Shown piece by piece: positions 26,823 through 34,497 of a DNA stretch of 64,000 bases. Under the pieces are notes generated by a model. It worked only from the letters and a program-made list of their open reading frames with translations. It was not told the origin of the DNA and ran no database searches. This DNA comes from Hypnocyclicus thermotrophus (lineage in GTDB: Bacteria; Fusobacteriota; Fusobacteriia; Fusobacteriales; Fusobacteriaceae). Where the stretch lies: positions 1-64,000 of the forward strand of contig NZ_SOBG01000002.1 of assembly GCF_004365575.1 (NCBI RefSeq), written 5' to 3'. The translations under genes and the position numbers were made by a program. Positions within the stretch are counted from its first letter, which is position 1. Each line of letters begins with the position of its first letter.

Positions 26823-26854
26823 TTTCATAGAGAGAATATTTTCTCTCTATGAAA
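26823..26854. repeat. Intercistronic hairpin between the RND and LolA-like genes
   Basis: A perfect 14-bp stem (TTTCATAGAGAGAA and complement) with a 4-nt loop lies 7 bases past the transporter stop. No T tract follows on the minus strand, so it looks like an mRNA stability or processing element rather than a full terminator. Confidence 0.7.
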
Positions 26855-26860
26855 TTTTAA

Positions 26861-29482
26861 TTATTTACTTATAAACTTAGGCTTAAATAAATTAAGTAAT
26901 GCAGGTAACACAGTCATTGATGCTGCAGATGAAGTAATCATAGTAAGACTTATTAATAACCCTAAATTAACAAGAGGTACAAAGTTTGAGAATAATAATA
27001 CTGCAAATCCACCCGCAACTGAAATAGCATTAAAGATAATTGCTTTACCAGAAGTAATCAAGGTATTTTTTGTTACGATTTCTAGATCATCACTTCTTTT
27101 TCTTTCATAATTATATGTAGATAAGAAGTGAATAGTATAATCAACACCTATACCAATTGCTATAGACGCTACCATAGCAGTACCTAAGTCAAGTTTTATA
27201 CCAAAATATCCCATTAATCCAAAATTAATAAGAAGTGATAGAGTAAGAGGGATTATTCCATAAATACCAGCAATTATTGATTTATATGAGAACGCAACAA
27301 TTATAAATACTATTATTAAAGAAGAAATTATACTCATAATTTGGCTCGATACAATTAAATCATTTACAGCAGATGACATATCAGCATGTCCAGCAACATT
27401 TATTGTATAACCTTTAGGGAAATTAGCTGCAGCATAATCTTTTATTGCTTTTTCTACTTTTTTAGTATAAATATTACTTCCTGTTTTTAACTGTATAATC
27501 ATTCTTGCTTTTGAAGGTTCTAGTTGATCATTAATGTAGTCATCTAAACTCCCTGAATAAAGAAGTAAATATTGAGAAATAAGGTTTTTAAGTTCATCTC
27601 TATTTGCTGCCATATATTTTTTAGGATTATAAGGGATTTCATTATATGAAGCACCTTTATAATTTAATTCTTTATTAATTACTTCCACTAGTTCCTCGGC
27701 AGTTAGATTAAGTTTATCAGAGTGTAAAATAGCGTTATTTATAACTTTAATAACATCATTTGCAGTTTTTATCTTTGGTGTTTTATTTTCTATAGTAGTA
27801 GTAGTTTTTTCTGATTGAGAATTATCAGTAAATGAATCATCACCAAAACTATTATCCTCAGTAAATGAGTCATTACTAAAACCATCATCTACAAATCCAA
27901 CATCTAAATCTGAATCAGAAGTTGAATCAGAAATTATTTCTTCATCTTCTTGAGGATAATTCATAACTTGGTTCATTCTTTTTAAGAAGTCAGCGAATGA
28001 AGTAACTTCCCCTACTTTAGAATAATTATATTTTAAAAATTTTTTTAAATTATCCATTTCTTTTAAAATTTCAGGATTTGTTAAATCACCTTTATTTTTA
28101 CCTTCGATTAAGATGTCCAATACTGTAGTTCCATTAAAAGTAGAACTTAGATATTTATCAGAAACTCTTATTTCAGAACTAGGTTTAAACATTTCAATTA
28201 ATGGACCGTCAACTATTATTTTTGACATTCCAATTATAGAAATAACAATTATTATTAATGAAAGAGATAAAACTCTTATTATTTTTCTACCAAAATAATG
28301 ATAAAAACCAATTAAAATTTTTGTAATTAATCCATCATCAACATCATCATCATCAGAAATTTTTAAACTATTATGTCTTACTAATAAAAGAGCAGGAATA
28401 AGTAATACCGCAACAATAAGAGCGACTAATACTCCAACAGCTGTAAATATACCAAAATGTTTTATGGGAACAATACTACTTGTAGCTAATGAAGCAAATC
28501 CAGCAATAGTAGTAACCCCTGCTAAGAATACAGGTTTACCAACTTTATGTACAGTTTCAACTACAAGCTCTCTATGTTTAGCTTCTGATAATTGAGATTT
28601 TTCTTTTTTTAAATCATCATAATAGTGACTTATAATATGTATTCCATAAGCACTACCTACAGCCACTAAAAGTACTGGAATAACAGTTGACACCATAGTT
28701 AAATTAATATTTAACATTGCCATAAGTCCAATAGTCCATATAGTACTTACAAGTACAGTAATAAGTGGTAATAAAACGCCACTAAGATTTTTAAATGATA
28801 AATATAATGATAATACTACAACAAGGACAACAAATGGAATAAGTCTACTCATGTCTTGTCTCATATATTCACCAAGTAATACAGTAATAACAGGAGTACC
28901 CGCTACATAATAATCCATAGTTGGATTATTGTATTTATTTAATACATCTTTAATATCATAATAAATTTTTTCTTTTTCTTCTATTGATAATCCCTTTTTT
29001 AATTTTATTAAAATTTGAGTAGATTTTAAATCATCAGAATATAAATTTCCTTTATAAATTTTCCAACTTAATAATTTTTCTTTTACCATATTTAACTCAG
29101 TTTCTGTTTTAGGAATTTCTTTAGCAATTTCTCCTACTTTCATTCCTTCAGCAGTACCTTCAATAAAATCAGTATTAGTAAGCCCTGTTACATCTTCAAC
29201 ATTATTAATTTTTTCAAGATCTTTGATTAATTTGTTAATTAATTCAAGATTTTTAATTGTAATAATAGAACTTGTTTTACTTTTAATACCGATTGCCATA
29301 GCATCAGTACTACCAAATATATCTTCCAATCTATTTTTGGTTATTCTTGAGATATGATTTTCTGGCAAGAAAATTTCAACTTCATTATTAATTTTTATTT
29401 TAGGTAATTGCCAAGAAAAAAATCCTGTCATAGCAACTATAAATATTATAATTAGCCATGGTTTTTTAAAAAATGTGTTCAT
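26861..29482 (-). CDS. MMPL/RND-family transporter
   Basis: The 873-residue inner-membrane protein has the two-fold RND plan: one membrane helix at about 8-25, a periplasmic loop (30-212), five helices (about 213-370), a sixth helix at 402-420, a second periplasmic loop (425-715) and five closing helices (715-868). Conserved blocks include GVDYTIHFLS and VGSAYGIHIISHYYDD, typical of MMPL/HpnN-like lipid exporters. The second loop contains an Asp/Ser/Phe-rich segment at 513-556 resembling that at the start of the barrel protein. No adaptor (MFP) gene is present; the LolA-like and barrel genes follow instead. Lipid or hydrophobic-compound export to the outer membrane is inferred. Confidence 0.88.
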   Translation of the reverse strand: MNTFFKKPWLIIIFIVAMTGFFSWQLPKIKINNEVEIFLPENHISRITKNRLEDIFGSTDAMAIGIKSKTSSIITIKNLELINKLIKDLEKINNVEDVTGLTNTDFIEGTAEGMKVGEIAKEIPKTETELNMVKEKLLSWKIYKGNLYSDDLKSTQILIKLKKGLSIEEKEKIYYDIKDVLNKYNNPTMDYYVAGTPVITVLLGEYMRQDMSRLIPFVVLVVVLSLYLSFKNLSGVLLPLITVLVSTIWTIGLMAMLNINLTMVSTVIPVLLVAVGSAYGIHIISHYYDDLKKEKSQLSEAKHRELVVETVHKVGKPVFLAGVTTIAGFASLATSSIVPIKHFGIFTAVGVLVALIVAVLLIPALLLVRHNSLKISDDDDVDDGLITKILIGFYHYFGRKIIRVLSLSLIIIVISIIGMSKIIVDGPLIEMFKPSSEIRVSDKYLSSTFNGTTVLDILIEGKNKGDLTNPEILKEMDNLKKFLKYNYSKVGEVTSFADFLKRMNQVMNYPQEDEEIISDSTSDSDLDVGFVDDGFSNDSFTEDNSFGDDSFTDNSQSEKTTTTIENKTPKIKTANDVIKVINNAILHSDKLNLTAEELVEVINKELNYKGASYNEIPYNPKKYMAANRDELKNLISQYLLLYSGSLDDYINDQLEPSKARMIIQLKTGSNIYTKKVEKAIKDYAAANFPKGYTINVAGHADMSSAVNDLIVSSQIMSIISSLIIVFIIVAFSYKSIIAGIYGIIPLTLSLLINFGLMGYFGIKLDLGTAMVASIAIGIGVDYTIHFLSTYNYERKRSDDLEIVTKNTLITSGKAIIFNAISVAGGFAVLLFSNFVPLVNLGLLISLTMITSSAASMTVLPALLNLFKPKFISK

Positions 29483-29518
29483 TTGTACCTCCTTAAAAAT
29501 TTATATTTTAATTTAAAT

Positions 29519-29538
29519 TATACATACAAGAATGTATT
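29519..29538. promoter_or_regulatory. Probable TetR operator and promoter for the RND operon
   Basis: ATACAT and ATGTAT form an inverted repeat (29520-29525 and 29532-29537), and the half-sites match the perfect palindrome in front of the adjacent tetR gene. On the minus strand it overlaps a TATAAT -10 box about 37 bases upstream of the transporter start, so binding would block transcription. Confidence 0.6.
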
Positions 29539-29551
29539 TACATAATGTTTT

Positions 29552-29576
29552 TTAAAACTCCTTTACGGAGTTTTAA
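29552..29576 (-). terminator. Hairpin at the end of the first tetR gene
   Basis: A 10-bp stem (TTAAAACTCC with GGAGTTTTAA, 5-nt loop) includes the tetR stop codon in its loop. The following T tract is short, so it may be a partial terminator separating tetR from the transporter operon. Confidence 0.6.
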
Positions 29577-30174
29577 GTAATTTTATTAAATTTTTTACAA
29601 TATAATCACTAGGGAAATCATCATATATATTTTCATTAAACATTAATGCTCTATCAAAACCTAAAATCATATTTATTACAGCAAAAGCTAAAAATTTTGC
29701 ATCTAAATCAGTACGGATGTTTCCTTTAGTTTGTCCTTGAAGAATTAAGTTGTTAGTTTTGTTAATAATTTTTATTTTTATTTCACTTAATAAGTTATGG
29801 ATTAAAGAAGTATCTTTTGTAAAACCTATTTTAAATTCAATTATTTGTTTGTATTTCTTTATGTTTTTATCAGATGTAAAATAATCAAAATATTTTTTAA
29901 CTAATGCTTCAATTTGACATATAGAACTTGTATCTGTTTTAGATATTTCTTCATCTATTTTAGTTAAAAAACTTCCTAGATACATTTCAGTTAGCTCTTT
30001 TAATATATCAAATTTATTTTCAAAATGCCAATAAATAGCACCTCTAGTTAAATTTGCTTTTTTTGCGATATTATTTAAAGTAGCGGTTTCATAACTTTTT
30101 TCTAAAAAAACATCTAATGCAGCTTCTAAAATAGCTTGTTTGGTTTTATCAGCGTCTTCTTTTGTTTTTCTCAT
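29563..30174 (-). CDS. TetR/AcrR-family repressor of the RND operon
   Basis: The 203-residue regulator has an N-terminal TetR helix-turn-helix (about 28-50, LNNIAKKANLTRGAIYWHF) with the classic AcrR/TtgR-type recognition helix, and a helical ligand-binding domain. The gene lies directly upstream of the transporter gene on the same strand. A perfect 14-bp palindrome sits between its own -35 and -10 boxes and a related site precedes the transporter, so it very probably represses both itself and the operon until a ligand binds. The ligand is unknown and may be the transported compound. Confidence 0.88.
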   Translation of the reverse strand: MRKTKEDADKTKQAILEAALDVFLEKSYETATLNNIAKKANLTRGAIYWHFENKFDILKELTEMYLGSFLTKIDEEISKTDTSSICQIEALVKKYFDYFTSDKNIKKYKQIIEFKIGFTKDTSLIHNLLSEIKIKIINKTNNLILQGQTKGNIRTDLDAKFLAFAVINMILGFDRALMFNENIYDDFPSDYIVKNLIKLLKTP

Positions 30175-30210
30175 TTAATTTACACACTCCTTGTGAATAT
30201 CCCTGAAATT

Positions 30211-30240
30211 ATATTAACATACATGTATGTATAATGTCAA
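30211..30240 (-). promoter_or_regulatory. Promoter with embedded TetR operator for the first tetR gene
   Basis: On the minus strand TTGACA (30235-30240) and TAATAT (30211-30216) are separated by 18 bases. The perfect palindrome ACATACATGTATGT (30217-30230) fills the spacer, the standard position of a TetR-family operator and close to the AcrR-type operator pattern. Confidence 0.8.
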
Positions 30241-30256
30241 TATTTTTTTTAATTTT

Positions 30257-30820
30257 TTATTCAACATCTTTTAATACTGAATTTATAAATATCATCCCAG
30301 TATCATAAATATTTTTTTTTATATATTCTGTGTCTACATTTGAAATAAAATCGGTACACACAAGAGTGGCTAAACCATGAGCATAAATCCAGCATTTATG
30401 TAATAACCATCTTCTTTTTTCTTCGCCTAATTTTTGAAATCTTTTATCTTGGTCAAATTCTTCGAAAATCATTTTATTAAAATCATGAATCAAATCTTTA
30501 TAAAATTCTTGTTTTAAAAAAATAGAATCAAATAATTGACGCTCATTTTTAGCAAATAAAACAATTCCCATACCTATATTTAAGAAAATCTTGTCAGTAT
30601 ATGGTTTTTGTACATATTCTAAAAATGTAGTTTTCGCCATAGAAAGTATTTCATATTTTAATTCTTCAATTGATTTAAAACTATTATATATTGGTGCAGG
30701 AGAAGAATTTAGTTTTTTTGCAATATTTCTTGCAGTAATATATTCTATTCCTTTTTCTCTTAATAGTTCATATGTTTTTTTTAGTATTTCTTCTTTTGTA
30801 AATACAATCTTTTTTGCCAT
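30257..30820 (-). CDS. Second TetR-family transcriptional regulator
   Basis: This 187-residue regulator has an N-terminal HTH (about 25-48, ITARNIAKKLNSSPAPIYNSF) and a C-terminal region resembling the WHG-type domain (KCWIYAHGLATLV). It is less typical of AcrR than its neighbour: the recognition helix has SSPAPIY where classical members have TRGAIY. It ends 82 bases upstream of the first tetR gene, on the same strand. It may co-regulate the transporter operon or act on folA, whose gene ends 39 bases upstream of its start. No own operator could be seen. Confidence 0.82.
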   Translation of the reverse strand: MAKKIVFTKEEILKKTYELLREKGIEYITARNIAKKLNSSPAPIYNSFKSIEELKYEILSMAKTTFLEYVQKPYTDKIFLNIGMGIVLFAKNERQLFDSIFLKQEFYKDLIHDFNKMIFEEFDQDKRFQKLGEEKRRWLLHKCWIYAHGLATLVCTDFISNVDTEYIKKNIYDTGMIFINSVLKDVE

Positions 30821-30859
30821 TTTTTATACTCCTTAAATTCTCTTAAAAAATAAAGTTGA

Positions 30860-31315
30860 TTATTTTTCATAAATTTTAAATGTGAATTTTTTATATTCTT
30901 TTTCTTTAATAATTTTAAAATTTTGCAGATTTACATCGGGGAAATATATATCGCCTGTATAACTTCCTTTTATATGAGAAATATAATATCTATCAACTTT
31001 ATTAATAAAATAAGTATAGATTTCTCTACCGCCAATAATAAAAACTTCTTCGTTTTTAGATAAATCAAAAACTTCTTCAATATTATTAATAGTTATAATT
31101 CCATCAAAAGAAAATTTTTTATCTCTGGTTAATACAATGTTTTTTCTATTAGGTAAAGCCTTGCCAATACTATCAAAAGTTTTTCGTCCCATAACAATAG
31201 TATGTCCTGTTGTTATATTTTTAAAATTTTGTAGATCCTCTTTTATTTTCCATGGGAGATTGATTCCGTCTCCAATTAATCTATTTTCATCAAAAGCTAC
31301 AATAATACTAAGCAT
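30860..31315 (-). CDS. folA: Dihydrofolate reductase
   Basis: This 151-residue DHFR reduces dihydrofolate with NADPH. It shows the N-terminal SIIVAFDENRLIGDGINLPW block with the substrate-contacting Trp, the acidic residue in WKIKEDLQNFK, VMGRKTFDSIGKALPNR and the FIIGGREIYTYF motif. Its length is slightly short of the usual 159 but all motifs are present. It points away from the exported-protein gene at 31460, giving a divergent intergenic region of about 140 bases. No thyA is adjacent. Confidence 0.95.
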   Translation of the reverse strand: MLSIIVAFDENRLIGDGINLPWKIKEDLQNFKNITTGHTIVMGRKTFDSIGKALPNRKNIVLTRDKKFSFDGIITINNIEEVFDLSKNEEVFIIGGREIYTYFINKVDRYYISHIKGSYTGDIYFPDVNLQNFKIIKEKEYKKFTFKIYEK

Positions 31316-31459
31316 ACAACCTCCTAAAATAAAATTACTTATGTAATATTATAATAAAAATATTATTTTTACACAATATAAAATTAAAATTTTATTAAAT
31401 TATGCCGATAAAAATTATGTATAAACAAATTAATATCTTAGAAAGGCTGGTTGAGTAAA

Positions 31460-32137
31460 ATGAAAAAAACACTTATTTTTGCTCTTACATTTATTTTATT
31501 AACTGTTAATATATACTCAAAACAGGGTGTATCAGTTATGTATATTACTGGAATGTCAAATTCGAATTTAAGTGGATTAAATTCAAAATTTGCTAGTAAT
31601 GGTATTCCAAAAGTTGAAGAAGCTTTTTCAGTACAAGGGGCAAGTGGATATTTTACATTTGATAGAATAGTGTTGGGGCTTGAAGCAGCAGCATTATTAG
31701 GAAATGATAAAATAAACACTAATTATATTGTAGGATTAGATGGAATGTATGGAAAGATAATAATGGGATATGCATTAATTGATAATGGAAGACTTAGTAT
31801 AATACCAAGATTCGGTGTTGGAAAATTATCTATGGATGTAAAAGTAGAAAAAAGAAATAATAACGACATACAGACTGTAGATGATGCTCTCACATTGTAT
31901 ACAGAAAAAAGTAAATTTAATATGGCAGGGACAATGTTAGATGCAGGAGTTTCTATGGAATATAATCTTGGAGTAGATGGAATGACAGGATTTATGTTTG
32001 GAATAGAAATGGGGTATAAATTTTTACCTTTAAATGCAGACTTTACAATGGATGATTTATCATTAAAAAGTACTCCAGCTGTAAATATGAATGGTTATTA
32101 TTTTGTAATCAAACTTGGAGCAGGACAATTTAATTAA
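31460..32137 (+). CDS. Small exported beta-rich protein, probably outer membrane
   Basis: The 225-residue protein begins with a signal peptide (MKKTLIFALTF to about residue 20) and continues with alternating glycine and aromatic strands (LGLEAAALLG, IMGYALIDNG, GFMFGIEMGYKF, GYYFVIKLGAG), the look of an 8- to 10-strand outer-membrane barrel. It is not recognised as a named family. A TTG codon 9 bases earlier (31451) is an alternative start; GAAAGG at 31441-31446 would be close for TTG and long for ATG. A strong terminator follows, so it is probably a single-gene unit. Confidence 0.65.
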   Translation: MKKTLIFALTFILLTVNIYSKQGVSVMYITGMSNSNLSGLNSKFASNGIPKVEEAFSVQGASGYFTFDRIVLGLEAAALLGNDKINTNYIVGLDGMYGKIIMGYALIDNGRLSIIPRFGVGKLSMDVKVEKRNNNDIQTVDDALTLYTEKSKFNMAGTMLDAGVSMEYNLGVDGMTGFMFGIEMGYKFLPLNADFTMDDLSLKSTPAVNMNGYYFVIKLGAGQFN

Positions 32138-32151
32138 AAAATTATATAACC

Positions 32152-32190
32152 AAAAGCTTATTTACTAAGTTTAGTAAATAAGCTTTTTTA
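32152..32190 (+). terminator. Terminator after the exported-protein gene
   Basis: A 16-bp perfect stem (32152-32167 with 32172-32187, 4-nt loop) is followed by T residues, 14 bases after the stop codon. Confidence 0.9.
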
Positions 32191-32216
32191 GTTTATAAAA
32201 AATAAAATTTGATTAA

Positions 32217-32245
32217 TTGACTTGTATATTTAGTTTTTATATAAT
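32217..32245 (+). promoter_or_regulatory. Promoter of the di-iron hydroxylase gene
   Basis: TTGACT and TATAAT have an exact 17-base spacer, 38 bases before the start codon. Confidence 0.75.
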
Positions 32246-32282
32246 GAATTAGTAATAAAATTTTAGAAAGAAGGTAATAATA

Positions 32283-33056
32283 TTGTTTATTATAGAATTA
32301 AAACTTGAAATTCTTATATTTTTCTTTTTTTCATTTTTAATATTTGAAAAGATTAACTACTATTATAATCAGGGGAATTCATTTTTAAAACATGATAAAT
32401 CTAATTTAGCAATTATGCTTTTTAATACTATTATTTTTAATTCATTTTTTAATTATGTATTCTTTTTAACTACCTCATCAAGACTATTTAGGAAATACGG
32501 GGTATTTCAAATATTAAAAATTAATTATATTATTAAAGGAATTTTGATTATTTTGTTATTAGATTTTTGGACATATTTTTGGCATAGATTAAATCATGAG
32601 ATGAAATTTTTGAGAAAGTTTCATAAAGTGCATCATACAGACACTATGATGAATGTGACTACTGCAGTTAGATTTCACTTTATAGAGTTTTTATTATCTT
32701 TTTTAATGAAAACCTTGATAATTTTAATTTTAGGAATTTCCTTGAAATACTTAATAGTTTATGAAATAATTATGAATATTTGTGTTTATTTTCATCATAG
32801 CAATATAAAAATAAATAAAAAAGTAGATAATATATTAAATAAAATAATTGTTACTCCTTATATGCATAGAGTGCATCATTCTATTATAAAAAAAGAAAGA
32901 AATAGTAATTATTCAGCATTATTAAGTATATGGGATAAAATATTTAATACATATACTTATAAAGAAGATATTCAAGACATTATTTTTGGATTAGAAAAAT
33001 ATCAAGATAAAAAATATGATACTTTTATTTATATGTTGATTACACCATTTAAATAA
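32283..33056 (+). CDS. Fatty acid hydroxylase/sterol desaturase superfamily protein
   Basis: The 257-residue membrane protein has hydrophobic segments at about 5-22, 42-63, 82-100 and 138-172 and the complete eight-histidine set of the superfamily: H101xxxH105, H114xxHH118, H171-H172 and H195xxHH199. These bind two irons and use O2 to hydroxylate or desaturate a lipid. The start is a TTG at 32283, spaced 8 bases from GAAGG; no ATG in frame gives a complete N-terminus. The substrate is unknown. An O2-using enzyme is unexpected beside a mostly anaerobic-type gene set. It has its own promoter and terminator. Confidence 0.85.
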   Translation: MFIIELKLEILIFFFFSFLIFEKINYYYNQGNSFLKHDKSNLAIMLFNTIIFNSFFNYVFFLTTSSRLFRKYGVFQILKINYIIKGILIILLLDFWTYFWHRLNHEMKFLRKFHKVHHTDTMMNVTTAVRFHFIEFLLSFLMKTLIILILGISLKYLIVYEIIMNICVYFHHSNIKINKKVDNILNKIIVTPYMHRVHHSIIKKERNSNYSALLSIWDKIFNTYTYKEDIQDIIFGLEKYQDKKYDTFIYMLITPFK

Positions 33057-33057
33057 T

Positions 33058-33095
33058 TTGTTCGAAATATTAACTATAAAACCGAACAATTTTTT
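33058..33095 (+). terminator. Terminator of the hydroxylase gene
   Basis: TTGTTCG (33058-33064) pairs with CGAACAA (33083-33089) around an 18-nt A+T-rich loop, followed by T6. The stem is short but G+C-containing. The same CGAACAA element recurs at 33370-33376. Confidence 0.55.
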
Positions 33096-33099
33096 AGTC

Positions 33100-33128
33100 T
33101 TGACATATTGTGTAGATTTTTATATACT
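33100..33128 (+). promoter_or_regulatory. Promoter of the aromatic amino-acid operon
   Basis: A perfect TTGACA and TATACT are separated by 17 bases. If used, the mRNA has a leader of about 330 bases. A second, weaker pair (TTGTAT, 16 bases, TATAAT at 33333-33360) lies closer to the gene. Confidence 0.7.
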
Positions 33129-33467
33129 CATAAAAACTAAAAAAGAATTTTAAAATATAAAACTCTTTTTTCTTTTCATTTGTGGAGAGTATAAATTGTA
33201 GAATGGTAGTATGGTAGGGATAGAACTCTTTTTTATTCCTTTCATTAAAATTTTTTCAAAATATAATCTAAATCAAAAAAAACATTAAATTTTTTCAAAA
33301 ATAAAGATATTATTAAGAAGACACTGTATACTTTGTATTAGTTTTATGATACAATATAATTATAAAAAACGAACAAATATATAAAAACTTTTGTTAGTTG
33401 TAAAATTCTAAAAAAAATATTAAGATTAATTAAGATAAATTTTAAATAATTAAGGAGGAATGATGTT
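33129..33467 (+). promoter_or_regulatory. Long leader of the aromatic operon with terminator-like elements
   Basis: There is no gene in this stretch. It holds two T-rich terminator-like structures, AAAAAAGA...TCTTTTTT (about 33138-33171) and AGAGT...AACTCTTTTTT (about 33186-33234), and a G-rich patch at 33182-33220 unlike the surrounding sequence. There is also a second promoter-like pair at 33333-33360 and a CGAACAA copy at 33370. Attenuation is a reasonable guess. I could not find the T-box antiterminator consensus or a convincing leader peptide. Confidence 0.45.
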
Positions 33468-34481
33468 ATGATAATACAAATGGGAATAGAAGCTACGGAA
33501 AGAGATGTTTTAAATGTAATAGAAAAGGCAGAATCTAAAGGATTGAAAACAAGTAAAATAATAGGACAAAATATAATAGTAATAGCACTTATTGGAGATA
33601 CAAGTAAAGTAAGTGATGAGGACTTTGCAGAAATGAAATATGTAGATAGAGTTACAAGAATACAAGAACCATATAAAAAAGCGAATAGAAAATCACATCC
33701 TGAAAATACAATAATAGATATTAATGGAATAAAAATAGGAGGTGAAGACTTCGTTATTATGGCAGGTCCTTGTTCAGTAGAAACTCCAGAGCAAATAACC
33801 GAAGTAGCAAGAGCTATAAAAAAATCAGGAGCACAAATATTAAGAGGAGGAGCATTTAAACCTAGAACATCACCATATAGTTTTCAAGGATTAGAAGCAC
33901 AAGGATTAGATTTACTTAATATTGCGAAAAAAGAAACAGGACTTCCAATAGTATCAGAACTTATGGCGATAGATCAAATACCTCTATTTTTAGATAAAGT
34001 AGATATAATTCAAGTTGGAGCAAGAAATATGCAAAACTTTGCCTTATTAAAAGAGCTTGGGAAAATAGACAAACCTATCTTACTTAAAAGAGGAATGTCA
34101 GCGACAATAGAAGAATTTATTATGTCAGCAGAATATATAATGGCTGGTGGAAATAACAAAGTGATTTTATGTGAAAGAGGGATAAGAACATTTGAAACAT
34201 ATACTAGAAATACTCTTGATTTAAGTGTAGTACCTGCAATAAAAGAATTAACACATTTACCTATAATTATTGATCCGAGTCATGCTACTGGTAAATGGTG
34301 GATGGTAGAATCACTTTCAAAAGCAGCAGTAGCAGTAGGTGCAGATGGACTTATGGTCGAAGTTCATAATTGTCCAGAAAAAGCTTTATCAGATGGCCCA
34401 CAATCGTTAAAACCAGAAAAATTTGATAAATTAGTAAAAGAACTTCGAAAATTTACTAATATAGTTGGTAAAAAATTATAA
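33468..34481 (+). CDS. aroF: 3-deoxy-7-phosphoheptulonate synthase (type I-beta, with N-terminal regulatory domain)
   Basis: This enzyme condenses phosphoenolpyruvate and erythrose 4-phosphate, the entry step of the shikimate pathway. The 337-residue protein has a ferredoxin-like regulatory domain (about 1-68) fused to a KDO8P-type DAHP synthase barrel. The barrel shows AGPCSVE, RGGAFKPRTSPYSFQG, QVGARNMQN, KRGM and DPSHATG. This is the feedback-inhibited form seen in Thermotoga, with tyrosine or phenylalanine bound by the N-terminal domain. A strong GGAGG precedes the ATG. It is the first gene of the aromatic operon. Confidence 0.94.
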   Translation: MIIQMGIEATERDVLNVIEKAESKGLKTSKIIGQNIIVIALIGDTSKVSDEDFAEMKYVDRVTRIQEPYKKANRKSHPENTIIDINGIKIGGEDFVIMAGPCSVETPEQITEVARAIKKSGAQILRGGAFKPRTSPYSFQGLEAQGLDLLNIAKKETGLPIVSELMAIDQIPLFLDKVDIIQVGARNMQNFALLKELGKIDKPILLKRGMSATIEEFIMSAEYIMAGGNNKVILCERGIRTFETYTRNTLDLSVVPAIKELTHLPIIIDPSHATGKWWMVESLSKAAVAVGADGLMVEVHNCPEKALSDGPQSLKPEKFDKLVKELRKFTNIVGKKL

Positions 34482-34497
34482 GAGCAGGTGAAAATCA

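Noticed and set aside
31438-31719. Minus-strand open frame opposite the exported-protein gene
   Set aside because: The plus-strand frame has a signal peptide and strong terminator; the reverse frame has no start signal or family resemblance.
33203-33217. Tiny frame Met-Val-Val-Trp-stop in the aromatic leader as an attenuator peptide
   Set aside because: Only one Trp codon, no ribosome-binding site, and the operon makes Phe/Tyr precursors, so chance is more likely.
33058-33376. CGAACAA copies (33058, 33083, 33370) as a regulator operon motif
   Set aside because: Two of the three form the terminator stem; three short copies are too few to claim an operator.
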